A DNA stretch of 64,000 nt from Paragonimus westermani (lineage: Eukaryota; Platyhelminthes; Trematoda; Plagiorchiida; Troglotrematidae). The stretch lies in assembly GCA_008508345.1 (NCBI GenBank), contig QNGE01000142.1, positions 202,063 to 266,062 on the forward strand, in the 5' to 3' direction. Below, one piece after another: positions 12,355 through 22,240 of this stretch. The first letter of the stretch is position 1; every line of letters starts with the position of its first letter. A program made the translations under genes and the position numbers. A model generated the notes under the pieces. The model saw nothing but the letters and a program-made list of their open reading frames with translations, searched no databases and had not been told where the DNA came from.

Positions 12355-12627
12355 CTGATCATTGCTCACAGGCGAGAGTGGTTGAGCGTTCAGATTTGAT
12401 AATTCGGTCGTGCCTAATGCGAGGTCAATGACGTAGTGGTCAACACGGTTGCCTCATGATTGGAATGGCCGGAGTTCACATGCCGGTCGTAGCAAGGATA
12501 TGCACTACTGATGAGCTCTAATGAGAGCGAAACTCGAGTCTAGTGCTTCTTTTCGAAAGAGTCTGGCTGGAAAGTCTATCTGAATGCGAACGCTGCGATC
12601 AAATGTGAGTGATGGTCAACTTGAAAA
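12355..12627 (+). mobile_element. SM-alpha-like SINE with hammerhead ribozyme, copy 2
   Basis: Sense strand is plus. It contains an A-box-like TAGTGGTCAAC at 12434-12444 and a B-box-like GGAGTTCACATGCC at 12471-12484, about 27 bases apart as in tRNA genes. The ribozyme is at 12502-12546, with a tail ending CAACTTGAAAA. There is no poly(A) tail. It differs from copy 1 by about 13 substitutions. Confidence 0.78.
12502..12546 (+). ncRNA. Type I hammerhead ribozyme, copy 2
   Basis: Stem I is 12502-12507 (GCACTA) with 12541-12546 (TAGTGC). The core CTGATGA is at 12508-12514. Stem II is 12515-12519 with 12524-12528 (GCTCT/AGAGC), loop AATG. The core GAAA is at 12529-12532, and stem III palindrome ACTCGAGT occupies 12532-12539. 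The GTC cleavage triplet ends at 12540. Every conserved position matches the hammerhead consensus, and all three helices surround the core correctly. The stem II loop differs from copy 1 (AATG against AATA) while the stem is unchanged. Self-cleavage would occur after 12540. Confidence 0.9.
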
Positions 12628-13929
12628 CAGAGACTTATTAAACGGCTCATCTTACTACCGTCGTAAGCTAAGAATGCGAGTGGCATATCGATTGCTTATG
12701 GAGAAAGTCTGCACAAGTTGTATATATTTCGACAACACCTCGAACACGAGCGCTCTTTTTGCACATAGCGACAATTCCGGGACGCTACATTTACAAGTTT
12801 GTGTATAGTGACCACATTTCTTTGCCCGAATGTACCGTGGTGTTTCTGCTTGTATTTTCCCCACAGTTACTTAAGTCACTTAAGTACGGTTCTCCGCCTG
12901 ACTTCTCAAGGGTCTCATGGTGTGATCGTTTGTCTTTGCTGCGCTGGTAAGGGGCAATTTCAATGAGTTTTATGACTCGAATTTCAATGACCTATTTAGC
13001 AAACTATTTTATAATTGGATCAGTTTCCCAAGGGGTGTTGCAATAAGAGTTTGGTATGTAATCAACATACGCGCAACACACCGTCAGCGATAAAGACGAC
13101 GTGTACCTCAGGCTCAAGCGAATTATTTCAACTAGATAGATATGTATGTTGTATCGACCGGGCCGCCTCAGCGCGGACCTTGACTGGCCAAACGTTCAGC
13201 AACTGCTGACAGGGCCAAACACTCTACCTGGTTCCAACTTGCTGGTTACTTTTGATCAAGAAAATGAAATTACCGCCAGCGCTTCCGCACCAGCATCTAC
13301 TAGTACTCAGGTGTGATCCGATGTATAGACCGAACGCTGGTCTGTTGACGCATGCTGTGGAACGCGACCGCGCGAAGCTCAGGTGCATGAAAGCCGCTGG
13401 ATCAAATTAGCCTCAGTAAGAACTGGCTTCTCTTATCAGACTTGTCGATTAGCTGGCTCCCTCATGCCTCAATCGACGTGAACCTCATCATCGGCTTCCA
13501 TCATATCCCTCAAATCGTTCTCTGGAGAGCTTCAGGACGAGTGTGTATGCAGTTAACCAACATAAAAATACTGCCCAATCCAGCCACCGCCTCGCAGACG
13601 TCGGATATTAAGTTCCAGGCTGCGGGGCACGCTGACTTTTCTGTTTGGTTCAAACAGCAACAACTCAACTGCAGTCTAGTAATGAGGCTTTCTTACACAG
13701 AGTTCATTTGCTAGGAAAGTCACTGGTAAACATATGCCTCACAAGCTTTTCCATACATCCGGCGACTGGTCGGTCAACGACGTGCTGGTATCCCTACGTG
13801 AGCCTACACCACCAAGAAGTGGATACGGAGAGCTAACTAAACTGCGATTCAAACCCTGTATCACCAGCGGAAGGAGATGCTGGTTTTTTCAACTTCTGGA
13901 AACTAGATGACTGCCTACAATACGAACCG
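12628..13929. other. Region between SINE pair and R2-like RT, possibly decayed R2 5' part
   Basis: By position it may include the degenerate N-terminal part of the R2-like element that follows, but I could not recognise its zinc-finger or Myb motifs. Several short open frames on + (for example 13442-13714) have no recognisable family. Confidence 0.3.
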
Positions 13930-14129
13930 CAGCCTCCCGCATAATTCCATTGAGTGCTGGTCCGGGATATTGGCTCATCCACATTGACGAACGACCATCA
14001 CCCACGATTCTGCCCCCTAACTGGTTCTTGGTGGACACGATCGCTGAAGAGGGAGTTCTACGAACTCTGAAGAGCCGCAGTCGGTTGTCCAATTCACCTG
14101 TCGCTTCTTCATCACGATTGTCCTGGAAG

Positions 14130-15000
14130 TGAGTAACGCTTTCCATCCTAGTGAACTGAGGTCGATCGCCGTATCTTCGAAGTTGGTACGTTTTGGCTGA
14201 CCATTGGAATACGCACTTACAGCTGCCCGCTCTTCGGTTCGCTTTCCTACATCGTGACGGTTGCTTTGAGGAAACCTCACTACTCCGTACGCTACTCCGA
14301 ACATTATTAGCGAAGTATTCCAGCCTGTGTGAGACCTTTGTTGACGTCTCCAGAGCGCTCAATTCTATTTCACAGAGCTTGGCTATCAAATAGGCCCAGA
14401 CATTCGGTTATCATCTGCCTCTAACACTCTACCTTGCTGACTCCCATCGAAATGTTTTCGCCACGCTAGAAAGCGCTGTCCTCTCATCCCTGCGTGGTGT
14501 TTGTCAGGTTGATCCATTATCGTCATTGCAATTCATCATAGCAATCGATGAGGTGTTGGCTCTATCTCTATCGGAATTTTGCTGTTAGCTCCAAGATGCA
14601 CTCGCCAGCGGTTTCGCTTACGCCGGCGATCTGATCCTCCAGGCCAAGAATCCGACGTCGCCCCCCGAGAGGCTTGCAGTCGTCGCTGGTGCCCTGGAGC
14701 TATCTGGACTGAAGATCAACACGCGACGGACTCAACTCATGATCATGTGTAGCGCTCGTAAGCACAACAAAACTGCTATTACTGACGAGTCTGTCCAATT
14801 TGGCCAAGGCATTATACACTCACTGAACACCTGTGACACGGTGACCTATCTCAGTATCCCGTTCACTTGGAGAAGCAAAGCAGCTTCATACAATGCTAGC
14901 GGAAACTATCAAGGCGCTTTTGGAGCCGTTTCAGTAGCTCTACCTTCTGAGACAACATCGGATTCTCGAGATGAATCACTCGCTAGAGTTGAGCCGGGTC
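14130..15000 (+). pseudogene. R2-like reverse transcriptase domain, broken
   Basis: The finger-region block NAFHPSELRSIAVSSKLVRF is at about 14136-14195 in one frame. The rest is in the frame of 14193. Motif A is FVDVSRALNSIS (about 14337-14372), with its catalytic Asp present. Motif B is RGVCQVDPLSS, where families have RGVRQGDPLSP (14493-14525). Motif C is FAYAGDLIL (14613-14639), where the expected YADD reads YAGD, so the first Asp of the pair is lost (GGC at 14625-14627). A thumb block LSGLKINTRRTQL follows. In-frame stops are TAG at 14391-14393 and TAG at 14586-14588, with a frameshift near 14.97-15.0 kb. The enzyme cannot be active. Confidence 0.85.
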
Positions 15001-15972
15001 CACCGAAACACGCTCAAAGCCATGGACTGTACAGTTCGCCAGCTTGTTCAGCAGTGGCTTCACTTTCCCAAAAACACATCAGTCAGCTACATCTACACCC
15101 CAATTCGGTTGGCTGATTTGGGTATTCCAAGTTTGTCCGCCAATATTTATGTCCCGCACAAATCACGAGTGGAGAGTTTGCTTTCCAGTCAATGTCCAGT
15201 TTTAGGGAACATGGTCGAAATTTATTCGTTTTGCCCTATCATGATGGAAATGAACTTCTCAGTACACGTTCGTGATGTGGTAGTGACGAATAGGGAAGAG
15301 GCTCATGCAGCGTGGATGGATAAGCTCTGTCATACGATAGACGGCTGTGGTCTTCAAGAAGTGTCTCGCCATTCATTCTTCAGTCGATGGCTGTCGAATC
15401 TAGACCGCACTTTCCCCAGGATCTTTATTCGTGTCATCCAGCTCAGATGCGATCTTCAGCTCAAGGTCCGGAATTCTCATGATGGCCAAAGTGGACATTC
15501 CGTTCTCTGTCGTCGCAGCTGCGATCAACCAGAAGGTCTCACTGATGTTCTCCACTCTTGTTGGATCACCCACGATGCACGTTGTGTTTGGCACAACCGC
15601 GTAACCGAAGATCTGGCGAAAAGACTGCGCATTCTGGGCTGCACAGCCTCCGATGGGCTACGAGTACCAACTACTAGCGCATTCATCAAACCCGACATTA
15701 GCACGGTTCGTGATGGCGCTTGTGTGATACTGGATGTCAGTGTAGTGGACGACTACCGAAGTCAGTTTGCGTTGACAGACAAGGCTGTGAAGTACGGCAA
15801 CGACTCGGGTAATGTCGCATTCGGTCGACCCTCCATAGTAGGGACTGTCAAGTGGACTCCATTTCCCATCCACATGTGCACGTCACTTTTCCTGGCATCA
15901 TATATCCTTCTTGTAGTACGATTCTTCGACTGGTACTGTCCTCTTACGCAGTCACTGATTTATGCCTATTGA
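14971..15972 (+). pseudogene. R2-like C-terminal region: WLHFP block, CCHC knuckle, RLE endonuclease
   Basis: An open frame of 333 codons ending TGA at 15970-15972. The ATG at 14971 is only the first Met after a frameshift, not a true start. Residues 28-60 hold QQWLHFPKNT followed by LADLGIPSL, the thumb block of R2 proteins (usually WLHLP and GGLGIPSL). The zinc knuckle is C180-x3-C184-x7-x-x4-C197, but the expected His is Asp192. It is followed by the usual WITH...R..WHN stretch. The RLE signature P241-D242-x12-D255 (KPD ... VILDVSVV) is intact, with K near 275. The frame is surprisingly long for a dead element. Confidence 0.88.
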
Positions 15973-17109
15973 CCACTGTAAGTTACCTGTAAACCAATGG
16001 TATTTATGCGGGAACCTGACGTTGTTTATTGCTAACTTCTGACGTTTGTCTCACTATGAAACACATTTCCGTGTCCCGATGCGTGAGCCTGGACGGTAAC
16101 AGCATCATCATGCTCTGAAAATCTTTTGAGTTTGAGAGATGTTCTTCTCTATTATTCCACTTTGCTAACACATCACACAAGTAGTCTTCTATTTTATTAT
16201 CGCACTTATTAACGTTCGCTACTCTTGTAGAAGCGGTTTGTCAAATGGTCAATGTTGTTAATCATTCAGCGCCCTGCATTTGACAGACAGGTTGCTTTGA
16301 AACTTAGTTTCCCTATTAACCTTTTCACTTCATTTTTAATATCTATGAACGCAGTTGTGTAAACTGCACCTCAAATTAAACGATGATATATGTATGTAAC
16401 TTTCCTTTGTATCGCTGTCGTCTACTAGATTAGCTCCTCCCCTCTTCATAGATCTTTGTCAGAGCAGTCTTCTCTCCTTTCTTCTCTTTAGGCATGTTTG
16501 TGCATTGTATGCTAAAGGTTTTGTTTTGATTTCAGTCCTACTCTAACTGTTTGGTTTTCTTCCGCCTCTCCTATCTATGATGTAATAATTCGTACCCATA
16601 TACTGAACCACTTGTTCCCTCGTTTCCACTTTCTTTTCAACCCAGTTCTTATCCCCATCGCCACCTATTTTTGTTCCCGAGATTTAACTTTCATTCTAGT
16701 CTACCATTTGATCGCCCAGTATTGGTGCCTTGGATTTCTTCTCAAAGTCAGAAAGGCCAGGAACTAGAAGCGAATGTTGAAGACCTGTATGTGCATTATG
16801 CACCACGTGTCATCGATCTAGCAGCCTCCTCACAGTTCAGAATCAGAGACAACGCTTGATTGAACGGTTAGTCGAAGTGTATTAACTGATAGAAAGGAGA
16901 AGCGACGGTCCTCATGACGTCAAATCACAGGCATGCAAGTGTCGTCAGCAGAATCCAGTACCATTCGACCAAGTTGCTCTTCCTTGACCGTCAGGTTAGT
17001 GCGGGGCACGTCGGGTAATATGTAGGTGGACAGTTTGGAATAAGGCAATGAAGGAAGTAATATCAACGGAGAGCTCGAAATAAATGCGCAACAGTTTCCG
17101 TATTGTCAC
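15973..17109. other. Between R2-like and gypsy elements
   Basis: The first part may be the R2-like 3' UTR. A pyrimidine-rich stretch lies at about 16430-16500. The segment 16860-17109, read on minus, is likely the 3' LTR of the gypsy element. No gene recognised. Confidence 0.4.
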
Positions 17110-17122
17110 ACTGTCCCCCTCT
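16860..17122 (-). repeat. Candidate 3' LTR start and polypurine tract
   Basis: Read on minus, a purine run GAGAGGGGGA (about 17122-17113) lies directly before TGTGACAATACGG, which starts at 17110. A polypurine tract followed by TG is the standard junction between the coding region and the 3' LTR. The distal LTR end could not be fixed because no second LTR copy was found for comparison. Confidence 0.45.
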
Positions 17123-17499
17123 CAAGGAGGCACTGACTTCAATACCTTGGTATCGTCAGTGTTACTGCAGCGCCTTTGGGCTTGGATCTCGACTTTGTGC
17201 TCTGCAATTGGGACGACACTAAATGGCACTGACGTGGGCCGAACTCGAACTTCCTCTGACCTTTCGGCTGACTTCAACTGGACTTAGTGTACCATAAGTA
17301 CATCCGCCGTTGAATTTCTAGTGTCACGAATTACGTACATGGTGGGTGGTAATACATACGCAATTAAAAGTGAACTTTACCACCCGCGGTGGAATTTGTA
17401 GGCTGCTCCTAATGGTGACTTACTTCTGTACGAACCTACATAATCACCAGTACAGTAGACCGATGTGTGCACCGTGCGATTGTAGCACCCCTCTGTTGG

Positions 17500-18210
17500 T
17501 GTTTTAACTGGGCAACGTTATAGGCAACTCAAACGTTCATCGAGCTCCTTATCCCTCTGTGGTAATCCCATCTCTTCTGGTACCGACGGTGCTGGTACTT
17601 CAATCCATAGGTGTAGTTCATGACTCACAGTCATTAGCGATGGCGTGTATCCGGTGCCTTAATGAGCAGCAGCGTAATAGACTAAGAGACAGTGTGACAG
17701 GAATTCATGCCAGCGATCTGACCGATGCCGTTGGATCAAAGACTGCGGACTTGTTATGATTGTACGGCTGATTCGTTCGATCACTCCGCAAGCGGTAAAG
17801 AGATGTCCGAGTTTTGTAGATGTGCAATATGCGATATGTTTATTCTAGGGAGCGGCCTTCAAATGCAGCGCCACGTTCACAGTGCTGCACAACAAAACGC
17901 GAGGTCCATTCGTTGGCCAACATCTCCGTTATGGTAGAAGTTGCTTAGTTGGACATCATACAGGCTTCATTTCAGTTAAAGTCACAATGATATGCTCATT
18001 TCCTTCCTTTGCCTTCGATAACGGTCTCAGCACATTAACTTCTACATGGTGTATTTGGGGCTAGCCTTTGCAATCGTTTGAAGTAGAGCTCTGCGAGTCA
18101 CGACGAGGTGGTCTTTTCGCGCGCGGACAATGCAGTTAGTGCCGATACGAATAGTGTCATAGGGTAGCTTTGGCCACCAAAAGCGCTGTCCAACAGCTGC
18201 TTCATTTCCT
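17500..18210 (-). pseudogene. Gypsy integrase, broken
   Basis: In shifting minus frames: QRFWWPKLPYDTIRIG (about 18200-18150) resembles the zinc-finger end, where families have YWP. VEVNVLRPLSKAKEGNE (about 18045-17990) matches the start of the catalytic core (usually VDVLGPLP...GNEYI). KTRTSLP and SNE (about 17810-17760) match the part where families have RTTPYHPQ-G-ER. GYTPSLMTVSHELHLW (about 17653-17606) matches the C-terminal block that usually reads GFTPALMTLGRELRLP. Several stops occur. Catalytic residues cannot all be confirmed. Confidence 0.8.
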
Positions 18211-19120
18211 CATCAGTCTGCATGTCCTAGCTCCAGGTCTACTTTTGGGACGACCTTCGAAATTCTCCTGCTTGGACCGGCTAGTCTATGCGTTCGGCAG
18301 ATTCTATCAAATAGATGCAATAAGTCATCGACAGCTTTCAGAATCACTGACTGCAAACATAAACAGCTTTTTCACGAGAGTTCCTTCCCATCGCGCCACC
18401 AGTGGTTTTGGGGTTGCCATCAAGTTGCCGTCGCTAGATAACGGGAATGTATGGATTATTCAGCTGACTGTGCACCCAGGTAGATCCAGCTCAGGGTATA
18501 GAAATGACTGCACTGAAAAGTTTTGCAGGGTGACAATACAGAGCATCGGCATTGGTATGGCGGCTGAGAGGAATCGTAATCCTGTAGATGTTCCAGTCGT
18601 CGTTCTATCTCACCGTCCTGTTCCCCGAAGTTGCCGAACCATTCCAGCACCTAGTGATCGGTGTCAACCATAGAAGTTTGTCTGAGTAAATAAAAGCGAT
18701 AGTGCTGGGGAAAATACACTAACACTAACATCTCGCGGATTGTACTACAGTAACACCCTCATCACTTTTGAGCCGACGATTTGCTTACACGTTCACTAAT
18801 TGTTCGTTAACCAGGCTTTTGGAAATACAGTCAAGATACCCGGGTCACTAGCATCGGTATACAGTATATAGGGAAATCAGTTGATGCGAAAGATGTGAAT
18901 ATGCGAGAATGGGAAGTGAGATAATTCCGTCTTCCGGAGTATCAAATGTTGCATAGCATTCAGATGACCGAACAAACTTTCTATCCTTCTCTATGAGTCA
19001 ATGGAGCTATCTTAGCAAAAATGGGACAAGTTGTCGATAATAAGAGACTCATTTCATGAGACCATGCGCTTCATATGCTGCATGTGTTATCGGCCAAGTG
19101 ATGATTTATTTGACCTTCGT
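18211..19120 (-). pseudogene. Probable gypsy RNase H/connection region, strongly decayed
   Basis: This lies between recognisable RT and integrase of the same element, where RNase H is expected. I could not identify RNase H motifs with confidence; the placement is inferred from order only. Confidence 0.4.
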
Positions 19121-19129
19121 GTTATGTGT

Positions 19130-19850
19130 CTGTGTTAACCACAGGCCAGCACTTCCGAGGTAGTCGAGTAGATTCTGGAGTCTGACATTATGCCCATGTA
19201 TTGTGGTTTGATTATACGATGTCATCCATGCAAATCAAACGTTCATTTGGTACGGGGTATTGGAGTACGGCTTGGATTAGACGTTGAAAGGTGCCAAATG
19301 CATTAGCCCAACCAAACGGTGTCGTTTCAAAACAACATAAGCTGGACCGGCTAACGAATACCGTCTTTCCACGAGTGCTGGGCGAACTTCAACCTGCTAT
19401 TAACCCGATATCAGATGGAGTGCGGAAGACTGTTCTGCGCACTGCAAAGCAACGATTGTAATATCTATGCTTGGTAAAGCAAACGAGTTTTCCAGTTGCG
19501 ACATTGAGACGTCCATAGCCAACGTACAACGCTACATTTTCAGCCTTCTTTTTAACCAGCACGATCGGAGATGCCCAGTACGAAGTCAACGGTCGTATAA
19601 CTGTCCTGCTCAGCATATCTTGTAGCTTGACGCTCAGCTGCGTTTGATAGTGAACATGAATTCTTCCGGCGAGTTGTTGAAGAGAATGGAGATCACTTAT
19701 ATCGATAGTATGCCTTCTAAGACCATTCCACCCATTTTTAACCCCGTCAGAGTAAGAGGCGTCATGATGGCTTCGCAGAAGTTTTAAAGTGTTAATATTT
19801 CCATATGGGGCGATGTTGTTTTCGTTTACAAGGACCATGTCGTAACCCAT
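19130..19850 (-). pseudogene. Gypsy reverse transcriptase, broken
   Basis: The minus open frame 19850-19389 (153 codons) carries RHTIDISD, HYQTQLSVKLQDMLSRTVI, SYWASPIVLVKKK and YVGYGRLN. These are the family's RH-x-I-x-T, the LQDML-x-x-GVI-x-PS block, WASPIVLVKKKDG and VDYR-x-LN (Asp and Arg both replaced by Gly). Beyond it, in other frames, come FETTPFGWANAFGTFQRL (about 19332-19279) and a CMDDIV block (about 19236-19215), corresponding to TPFGL-x-NAP-x-TFQRL and the catalytic YLDD/YMDD. The catalytic Asp pair is present, but stops and shifts break the frame. Confidence 0.88.
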
Positions 19851-19859
19851 TCCAACTGG

Positions 19860-20100
19860 CTTGTTTTACTGAGCGTTGCCAATAGGTTTACTGCTTGAGG
19901 ATCGTCTCCTGGTCGAGTTTCCGTGATATTCTTACCGAAACAGATTATTTGAAAGCGCAGGTCGAGTCTACCCAAAACTGTGCCCCATGGCAGGTGGCTG
20001 CCTGTTGTGAACTGATACCTAGTAGTCTGGTTGGTTAGCTGTACTATGGCTATCACTTTCGAACCCGTATGTAGGGTGGTGCTGTTAGCCGTCGACGTTT
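19860..20100 (-). pseudogene. Gypsy protease C-terminal/linker block
   Basis: The minus frame 20056-19826 has GSKVIAIVQLTNQ, then YQFTTGSHLPWGTVLGRLDL. This matches the segment between protease and RT in gypsy elements that typically ends with W-D-x-x-LG-x-DFL. The protease active-site DTG was not located. Confidence 0.6.
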
Positions 20101-20576
20101 GATGACGGTACCCAAGCTGAACTATTCAACAACTTACTCCGGCTATGACGGCCAAATGCGAAAGGTTCGCATTGCCCTTGAGATTTTTGTCCAGTGCTCA
20201 TGTGGATCACTGCACTGTTTTAAGCAGAGTACTCTTAGCTGTCGCCCTCGTTTGGTAGGTATCTCGTATGTCCTTATCGCCCAGTTTCTAGCTGCGCACT
20301 TTGTTTGCAAAGCAGACGTTTTCTGATCGAACAATAGAAAGAAGTCGGTACAAACAGTGGCGTCATCTGAGTTAAGGTGGTTACTTCAAAATTATTGACA
20401 TTGTTTAATGAGGTGGCACCACCGATAGCTGATGGCAATGTGATTGATTTGCGTCCCTGTTTGAACCTTGGGGAATGACCTTCACGTGAAGTATTACCGT
20501 CGTTTTGTGCTGAAAAGTGTTACTTTATATATGGCATCCACTAGGTGAGCGCAATTTTGGCAGTCGACCACTGTTT

Positions 20577-20867
20577 TCAGTATGTCGCGCACGAACGCCA
20601 AATGCAACCTAGCTGCTTCTCCTTTAGTGAGTTCATATTGTTGGGAAGCACGATGATGTCCGAGGGCTTCATCTGTCCTAGAAGATCAAAGAGGACCTTA
20701 TGTGAAGCGTTCCTGTTATCGGTTGCAGCACTTGCAGGTATGTCAAACAGGCCTCGTCCCCGTAGTATGTGCTGACAGACATTGGTTGGGTTGCTAGATC
20801 TGATGACATATAGCCAACCATTCGAAGGAATAAAGTCGAGCAGTCTAGTTCTTATCTTAGTACTCAT
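20577..20867 (-). pseudogene. Gypsy gag-like fragment
   Basis: A minus open frame of 96 codons. The part LFDLLGQMKPSD near residues 56-70 resembles the gag block with GDRKPSQLLRHM in CsRn1-type elements, and LKEKQLGCIW near residues 81-90 resembles KEQWLARLP. The similarity is weak and rests mainly on position within the element. Confidence 0.5.
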
Positions 20868-22240
20868 TGCAATCCCTAATCCAACCTAACAGAAAGGTTC
20901 GACTTCGTTGTCATCGGAGTCAAGGAGAGAGACTTGCTGATCCACAGGAGTTTCCAGGAGCAAACCCACTTGAAGAGAGACGCTTGAATCGTAAGGGGGT
21001 GTTGCAGAGACACTACACGCATTCAGCTCCAGACCAGGCACAGTGGTTGCCAAATTGACGCAGGCATGCTTATCGGAGAACGTGAACATTAGGATGGCTA
21101 ATGTTTACCGGTTGTCTCGATCTGAATAGAAAAGCTTGAAGGCATAGGAAGAGGAAAGTGAAAATGAGTGAACAGGTCCATCAGAACACCCACCAATTCT
21201 GACGCTTTCCGGCCGTTCATGCCGTAGAACGGGGTTGATTTTAGAAACCCCACCATCGATCTTTGACTTAAAACTCCGATTGGAAGACAACCGCAGATAG
21301 AGCTTTCTTGGGTATCCTACCCAAAGCTAGTGATAAAACACTGTGACTCATGTGACAGTGATAAGCTTGCTTAGCCAAGTGACGTAGCGAGGAAAACGCT
21401 GATGGCTGATTTGAGTCACTGCTCTGCGTAGTGGATGTGTTCGAATGTACATCGTGCTTTCATTGTATTGAATAATAATTCGGCGGTTGCGGTCAACCAT
21501 CGGATGACTGCAGTGCTTTTTCGTTTAAGGGCACATTTTTGTAACTCCCTTCTTGTTCACTGGATAGCAAAAGTGCTACCGACATAAAGGTAGTTATGTT
21601 GCAGGTTCGTTAGATTTTTCCCTGAACACCTAAGCACTCTCACGCAGTCGATAGTGGTATCTACTAGTCTATAAATACAACTGCTTTTTATTTGATTGAT
21701 CCTGTTTAGCCTAACTGGCATGAATGAACCGGGAAGCAGCGAAGTCCTAGTTAGTATAGCCCGTCAGTTTGATGCGGTCCACGAGCCTGACTATCACATC
21801 AGTATAACAGCAAAGGTCAGGTTTATGATCATTATTGTTTGTTTATACTTCAAGTTCACCGAGTTTACTACTTTTCATTTGCAGAAGATATGAGTATGTA
21901 AAGTCTGGACATAAAGTTCACTATCGACTTAACTTGGTTTGAAATAAACTGGGCTACGCCAAACGTTAGATTTTCCTAAACTGCACAAAAGATGTGCAGC
22001 GCTGTGTTGCAAAGCAGCCAACAGAAAGCTGCCATTAATTTTCTGCTTACTTCAGTTTGTTTCGAATAAGAGTGAGTTACCGCGCTGTTACATTGCATCA
22101 AAATAGCACCTGTTTTGGAAACCTATTCACTATGGTTTTGTTTCCTTTGATTTGGTTACAAGGTTTCGGTTAACTGGTTATACTTCACCTTCGGAAGGAC
22201 CGGCTATTGAGTTAACTTGTAGACGACTATGATTAATATA
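20868..22240. other. No recognised gene; expected place of gypsy 5' end
   Basis: The 5' LTR and leader of the minus-strand gypsy element should lie here, but no copy of the 17110 LTR start was found. Short open frames only. Confidence 0.4.

Larger units (their letters stand above)
11933..12627. repeat. Head-to-head inverted pair of 273-bp SINE-like elements
   Basis: 11933-12205 and 12355-12627 are reverse complements over exactly 273 bp each. I counted about 13 mismatches and no indels (about 95% identity), with a 149-bp unrelated spacer between them. The outer ends share TTTTCAAGTTGACC and the inner ends ATGATCAG/CTGATCAG. The pol III promoter-like ends face the spacer, so the two elements read away from each other. 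The arrangement could be two insertions in opposite orientation or a duplicated inverted unit. If transcribed through, it would form a long RNA hairpin. Confidence 0.9.
13950..15972 (+). mobile_element. R2-clade non-LTR retrotransposon, degenerate
   Basis: The RT, CCHC zinc knuckle and restriction-like endonuclease (RLE) occur in the order of R2-type LINEs. RT motifs lie in one frame (14193-15116) broken by two stops, and the C-terminal third is in another frame (14971-15972). No 28S rDNA was recognised on either side, although R2 elements usually sit in 28S genes. The 5' end is undefined; an N-terminal part may extend to about 13 kb. Related clades with the same RLE (R4, NeSL, Hero) cannot be excluded without an alignment. 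Confidence 0.82.
17110..20867 (-). mobile_element. Ty3/gypsy LTR retrotransposon, CsRn1-like, degenerate
   Basis: On the minus strand, from high to low coordinates, it has a gag-like block (20867-20577), a protease/linker block (about 20100-19860), RT (19850-19130), integrase (about 18210-17500) and a polypurine tract next to an LTR start (about 17122-17110). That order (gag, PR, RT, IN) is the Ty3/gypsy order. Integrase and RT phrases resemble the CsRn1/Kabuki-type elements of flukes (family knowledge). Many stops and frameshifts interrupt it. A matching 5' LTR was not found beyond 20.9 kb. Confidence 0.85.
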
